This document shows positions 33,045 through 34,589 of a DNA stretch of 34,589 bases, one piece after another. The stretch spans positions 1 through 34,589 of the forward strand of contig LADT01000028.1 in NCBI GenBank assembly GCA_000961765.1, in the 5' to 3' direction. Source of the stretch: Clostridiaceae bacterium BRH_c20a (GTDB lineage: Bacteria > Bacillota > Peptococcia > Peptococcales > BICA1-8). Position 1 is the stretch's first letter, and every line of letters starts with the position of its first letter. The notes under the pieces are model-generated. The model saw nothing but the letters and a program-made list of their open reading frames with translations. It was not told where the DNA came from and did not search any database. Made by a program: the position numbers and the translations under genes.

Positions 33045-34589
33045 TTATTTTAGGTTTATTGTCAGATCCAGCTTGGTACATGAACGGAACTTTGTCAAAG
33101 TCATATTGGTCTTTAAAACAGGGAGCTTCAGAATTTTTGCTAGATCAAGATACGTCTGGTTGACTTGTGTAGGCGTTGCGACATTGTTTGGGTACTCTCC
33201 TTGGACCAGTACTAATGGTTCATGGATTGCGTCCATAATCCTGGCAGCGGAGGCATTCTCTTTATGAGCTTCTCCCAGCAGATATTGGGCGTAACGAAGG
33301 ATACACAGGGAGATGAAGCACATAGCAAAATGGCCCTTGATATGTTCGTCGTTCCAAACAAAGACAGGACAAGCCCTAAGGTCGGTTTTCAAAATCCGAA
33401 AACTCTCCTCAATCTTCCATAGTCCGCCGTATATCGTGGAAACCTGTTCAGTGCTCAAGTTCAGATTGTTGGTAATAACCGCATAATAGCCATCATATCG
33501 TGCCGCTTCTTCAATTTTAGCCTCGTTCAATCTCCAGCCATTGGTATCAAGCTCCATTTGCAGAAATTGATTACAACCTCGCTTGATGGCAGCTTTCAGC
33601 TGGTATGGCTTATCCAGTCGCTTTCTCAGCTTTTCAAGCATACGTTCCCGATCAGATTTGTCTTTTGCTGCACGCTTGGCGGACCATGTCAGGTGTATCT
33701 TCACAGGGATCTTCTCTTTGCTGTACTTTTTGGGTCTGCCTCGTTTCTTTTCTGTACTGCTATCCTCCGGAGCAAGTGGTACCTTTACCTCAAGTGTCTG
33801 CTCAACAACTTTCGATTGGAAGGATATCTCGCCAGTCTCTGGATCCACCTTATCCTGCCAGCCATCCTTGTTCCACACCAGTTGCTTAAAAGTATCCGGT
33901 GAACGTTTTAGCGTATAGCTGATGACGAAGTCATGTCCACCTTCACAGAGGTATTCTAAGTTGCTGCCACTGTAAAGGCCCCTGTCAGCAATTACTGTGA
34001 TTTTATCCAGACGGTACAGGCTTTTGAGTTTTTCCACGGACCTGGTCAGCGTACTTTGGTCCATGGTGTTACCTGGGAAGAGCTCGTAGGTTATAGGGAT
34101 GCCGTTGTTGTCCAGCAGTAATCCCATTACGACCTGTACCTCGTTATTCTTGTGGTCCTTGGAGAAGCCAAACATACGCAATTCGCCCCAACGGGTACTT
34201 TCAAAGGCATACGTCGTAACGTCATAATAAGCTTCCGGCCCTTTCCGGAGGGTCCTTTTTTCGAAAAAGTCAGCTAAATGCTGAACGACCTTTTCTTTTT
34301 GTTCCGAGAAAACATTGAGAACACCATAGAGGACGTCAAGTCCCACTGGCTCCAACCCAGCATAGGCTGTTTGTTTTGAAGCACTTGCATGGATGCTGGA
34401 AGGATTTGCGCAACGATGTGCAACCAGATAAAAGAGGGCTTGAGCTACAGCTGAAGCGTTACGCCTACCGCAGTTTTGGAGAAAAAAAGTATCAAGAGCC
34501 ATATTGTTCCAAAGCTGCTTAACCAGAGTATGACCAAACCGGAAAGATGGTACAACATCTTCCACAGATAGCACATCTGCACTACGAAT
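33045..34589 (-). CDS. IS1634/IS4-type DDE transposase, 5' end beyond window
   Basis: At least 509 residues. The frame stays open to the window edge (IRSAD before GTG 34574), so the true start probably lies outside. DDE features: DVTTYAFES (first D), VIADRGLYSGSNLEYL (second D) and YGGLWKIEESFRILKTDL, the Y-x2-R-K/E-like region with the catalytic Glu. This matches IS1634 (IS4 superfamily) proteins of about 550 aa. Base composition is less AT-rich than its neighbours, which suggests recent arrival. The frame is intact to its stop at 33045-33047. The IS terminal repeat on this side is not obvious, unless the 32991-33033 hairpin is part of it. Confidence 0.92.
   Translation of the reverse strand: MRSADVLSVEDVVPSFRFGHTLVKQLWNNMALDTFFLQNCGRRNASAVAQALFYLVAHRCANPSSIHASASKQTAYAGLEPVGLDVLYGVLNVFSEQKEKVVQHLADFFEKRTLRKGPEAYYDVTTYAFESTRWGELRMFGFSKDHKNNEVQVVMGLLLDNNGIPITYELFPGNTMDQSTLTRSVEKLKSLYRLDKITVIADRGLYSGSNLEYLCEGGHDFVISYTLKRSPDTFKQLVWNKDGWQDKVDPETGEISFQSKVVEQTLEVKVPLAPEDSSTEKKRGRPKKYSKEKIPVKIHLTWSAKRAAKDKSDRERMLEKLRKRLDKPYQLKAAIKRGCNQFLQMELDTNGWRLNEAKIEEAARYDGYYAVITNNLNLSTEQVSTIYGGLWKIEESFRILKTDLRACPVFVWNDEHIKGHFAMCFISLCILRYAQYLLGEAHKENASAARIMDAIHEPLVLVQGEYPNNVATPTQVNQTYLDLAKILKLPVLKTNMTLTKFRSCTKLDLTINLK

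Noticed and set aside
33558-33918. Several plus-strand frames of about 100 codons inside the IS
   Set aside because: They are shadows of the intact transposase on the minus strand, without RBS or family resemblance.

Overview
The window is AT-rich DNA from a low-GC Gram-positive anaerobe, most likely a member of the Clostridia. The basis is strong Shine-Dalgarno sites before most genes, frequent TTG/GTG starts, AddAB and YhaM (Firmicutes families), a lipoprotein-type solute-binding protein, and a tungsten-type aldehyde:ferredoxin oxidoreductase with its ferredoxin. The species cannot be named from the sequence.

Layout. (1) 1-330: the leader-distal end of a CRISPR array with type I-C-like 32-nt repeats and no cas genes in view. 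(2) 337-1110 and 5276-6210: two near-identical elements encoding a RAYT/Y1 HUH transposase, each with 28-bp terminal inverted repeats. Copy 1 is broken (159-bp in-frame deletion that removes the catalytic Tyr, plus a nonsense codon); copy 2 is intact. They bracket a minus-strand amino-acid module: a dicarboxylate/amino-acid symporter with a strongly structured leader, an unrecognised 413-aa protein, and an L-asparaginase. (3) 6257-13006: a UvrD-type helicase fragment, then addB and addA. addB has an in-frame stop that cuts off the three C-terminal Fe-S cysteines. (4) 13253-24877: an island encoding a TIGR04076 protein, a PucR-type regulator, a lipoprotein solute-binding protein, a 4-cluster ferredoxin, an AOR-family oxidoreductase, an iron-sulfur-flavoprotein-like protein, a MoaD/ThiS-like carrier, LivH/M/G, a DUF1177 protein, LivF and a flavin-reductase-like protein. 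A 31-nt direct repeat (29/31 identical) lies on both sides of this island. (5) 25081-29978: an orphan MNT nucleotidyltransferase, a VWA protein, YhaM, a WYL regulator, an SbcD-like nuclease, and a 20-codon ORF where an SbcC-like partner would be expected. (6) 29979-33044: decayed DNA (frameshifted membrane protein, M23 peptidase remnant, histidine-kinase tail) around an intact VUT/YhhQ-like transporter and an acetamidase/formamidase. (7) 33045-34589: an IS1634/IS4-type transposase cut by the window edge.

How it fits together. The island reads as one pathway: PucR senses a small nitrogenous compound, a Liv-type ABC transporter imports it, and AOR with ferredoxin and flavoproteins carries out or reverses an aldehyde oxidation. 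MoaD may help to supply the pterin cofactor. DUF1177 sits between livG and livF and has no assigned role. The flanking addAB, yhaM, WYL and sbcD-like genes look like one nucleic-acid-repair neighbourhood that the island split. The best candidates for something undescribed are the AOR-Liv-DUF1177 island, the structured RNA before the symporter, and the 413-aa family.
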